From Clostridia bacterium (lineage in GTDB: Bacteria; Bacillota; Clostridia; Christensenellales; UBA1242): a stretch of 6,705 nt of DNA. Each line of letters opens with the position of its first letter. Positions within the stretch are counted from its first letter, which is position 1. The notes beneath the pieces are model-generated. The model saw only the letters and a program-made list of their open reading frames with translations. It had not been told where the DNA came from and made no database searches. The stretch lies in assembly GCA_900768425.1 (NCBI GenBank), contig CAAGCR010000072.1, forward strand, positions 1-6,705. Reading direction: 5' to 3'. This document shows positions 6,380-6,705 of this stretch, in pieces. The position numbers and the translations under genes were made by a program.

Positions 6380-6455
6380 AAAAGCCATAAAAAGTAGTCC
6401 TTTTAAAAAATTATCAATTTAAAATCATTGCTTTTCCATGGCTTTTATTTTTATA
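6380..6455 (+). terminator. Probable terminator of hslVU
   Basis: AAAAGCCAT (6380-6388) pairs with ATGGCTTTT (6438-6446), and AAAAG (6390-6394) can pair inward with CTTTT (6431-6435) across a CC bulge; the tail is T-rich (TTTTATTTTTAT). The loop is long (about 36 nt), so efficiency is uncertain, but it starts 4 nt after the hslU stop. Confidence 0.6.
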
Positions 6456-6498
6456 TAAAGTATTAAAAACTAATTTTTTAACGCTATTTATATTTGTG

Positions 6499-6507
6499 TG
6501 CTATAAT
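6499..6507 (+). promoter_or_regulatory. Extended -10 promoter element
   Basis: TGCTATAAT fits TGNTATAAT exactly. No good -35 lies at the right distance (best is TTAACG at 6478-6483, 18-nt spacer). Start would fall near 6514. No gene begins before the window ends, so a long leader or a non-coding RNA is implied if it is active. Confidence 0.5.
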
Positions 6508-6510
6508 CTA

Positions 6511-6584
6511 TGTGATGTTGCTTTGTTCATTTCATTCACAAATCAATTTGCTAACGCAAATCCACAATAAATTGTGGCATCACA
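6511..6584 (+). other. Multibranched fold just after the extended -10
   Basis: TGTGATG (6511-6517) pairs with CATCACA (6578-6584). Inside are ATTTGC-TAAC-GCAAAT (6546-6561) and CCACAAT-AA-ATTGTGG (6562-6577), adjacent to each other and to the closing arm, plus a weak TTTGT/ACAAA hairpin (6522-6526/6538-6542). The 74-nt size and 7-bp outer stem recall a tRNA, but there is no TTCRA loop, no 7-nt anticodon loop and no standard D arm, so it is not called as one. Further right, AAGTGTTATTTATGC (6621-6635) pairs with GCATAAAAACACTT (6638-6651) with one bulged base. Could be a structured leader or small RNA. No other gene is seen in 6376-6705. Confidence 0.4.
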
Positions 6585-6705
6585 GTTTGAATATTAAAAA
6601 TATATATGCGTCACGATTTCAAGTGTTATTTATGCAAGCATAAAAACACTTTCTCTCGTTCCTTATATATAAACATCAGTTTTGCTTGTGAGTAAACTCC
6701 CAGAC

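Noticed and set aside
6511..6584. tRNA gene
   Set aside because: Cloverleaf-like pairing and length 74, but it lacks the TTCRA T-loop, a 7-nt anticodon loop and conserved D-arm bases.
6606..6695. 29-codon + strand ORF starting MRHDFKCYLCKHK with a CxxC pair
   Set aside because: No ribosome binding site, very short, and it runs through a strong hairpin, which explains its composition.

Overview
The DNA is AT-rich, has strong low-GC-type ribosome binding sites (AGGGAG, AAGGAG, GAGGAGG), ends every intact gene with TAA, and encodes an HslV/HslU pair of the Bacillota type. An uncultured low-GC Bacillota or Mollicutes-like gut lineage is the best guess; this is inference, since no marker gene is present. 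All genes that can be supported lie on the + strand.

Layout: (1) Positions 1-234 hold a 13-bp tandem array (six full copies and a partial one) and then an intrinsic terminator whose stem carries the same GGTTGACC core. (2) Positions 235-1761 encode a membrane-anchored, probably extracellular 508-residue protein with a C-terminal DUF6273-like (WWLRS...VRAAF) domain. Its last ~42 codons differ sharply in base composition and codon use and look like a variable region of a diversity-generating retroelement (DGR) target; no reverse transcriptase or template repeat is in the window. (3) Positions 1762-2261 are gene-free, with a 37-bp direct repeat and two related terminator hairpins. (4) A clear promoter drives a ~97-codon small gene (2316-2609) broken by an in-frame TAG at codon 22. 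(5) Positions 2679-4238 encode a 519-residue protein without signal peptide: an unrecognised N-terminal region joined to leucine-rich-type repeats with an exact 22-residue period. (6) A nearly fully paired four-way (cloverleaf) inverted-repeat element lies at 4238-4341. (7) A strong promoter with an operator-like palindrome at its start site precedes hslV-hslU (4536-6375), which ends in a terminator. (8) The last 250 bases hold an extended -10 promoter and a stretch that can fold into a multibranched structure.

How the genes relate: only hslV and hslU form an evident functional unit, the HslV peptidase with its HslU unfoldase; the SD of hslU lies inside the last codons of hslV. The small broken gene and the LRR gene may share a transcript (69-nt gap), but nothing links them in function. 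The most distinctive items are the DGR-like tail of the DUF6273 protein, the cloverleaf element and the in-frame TAG.
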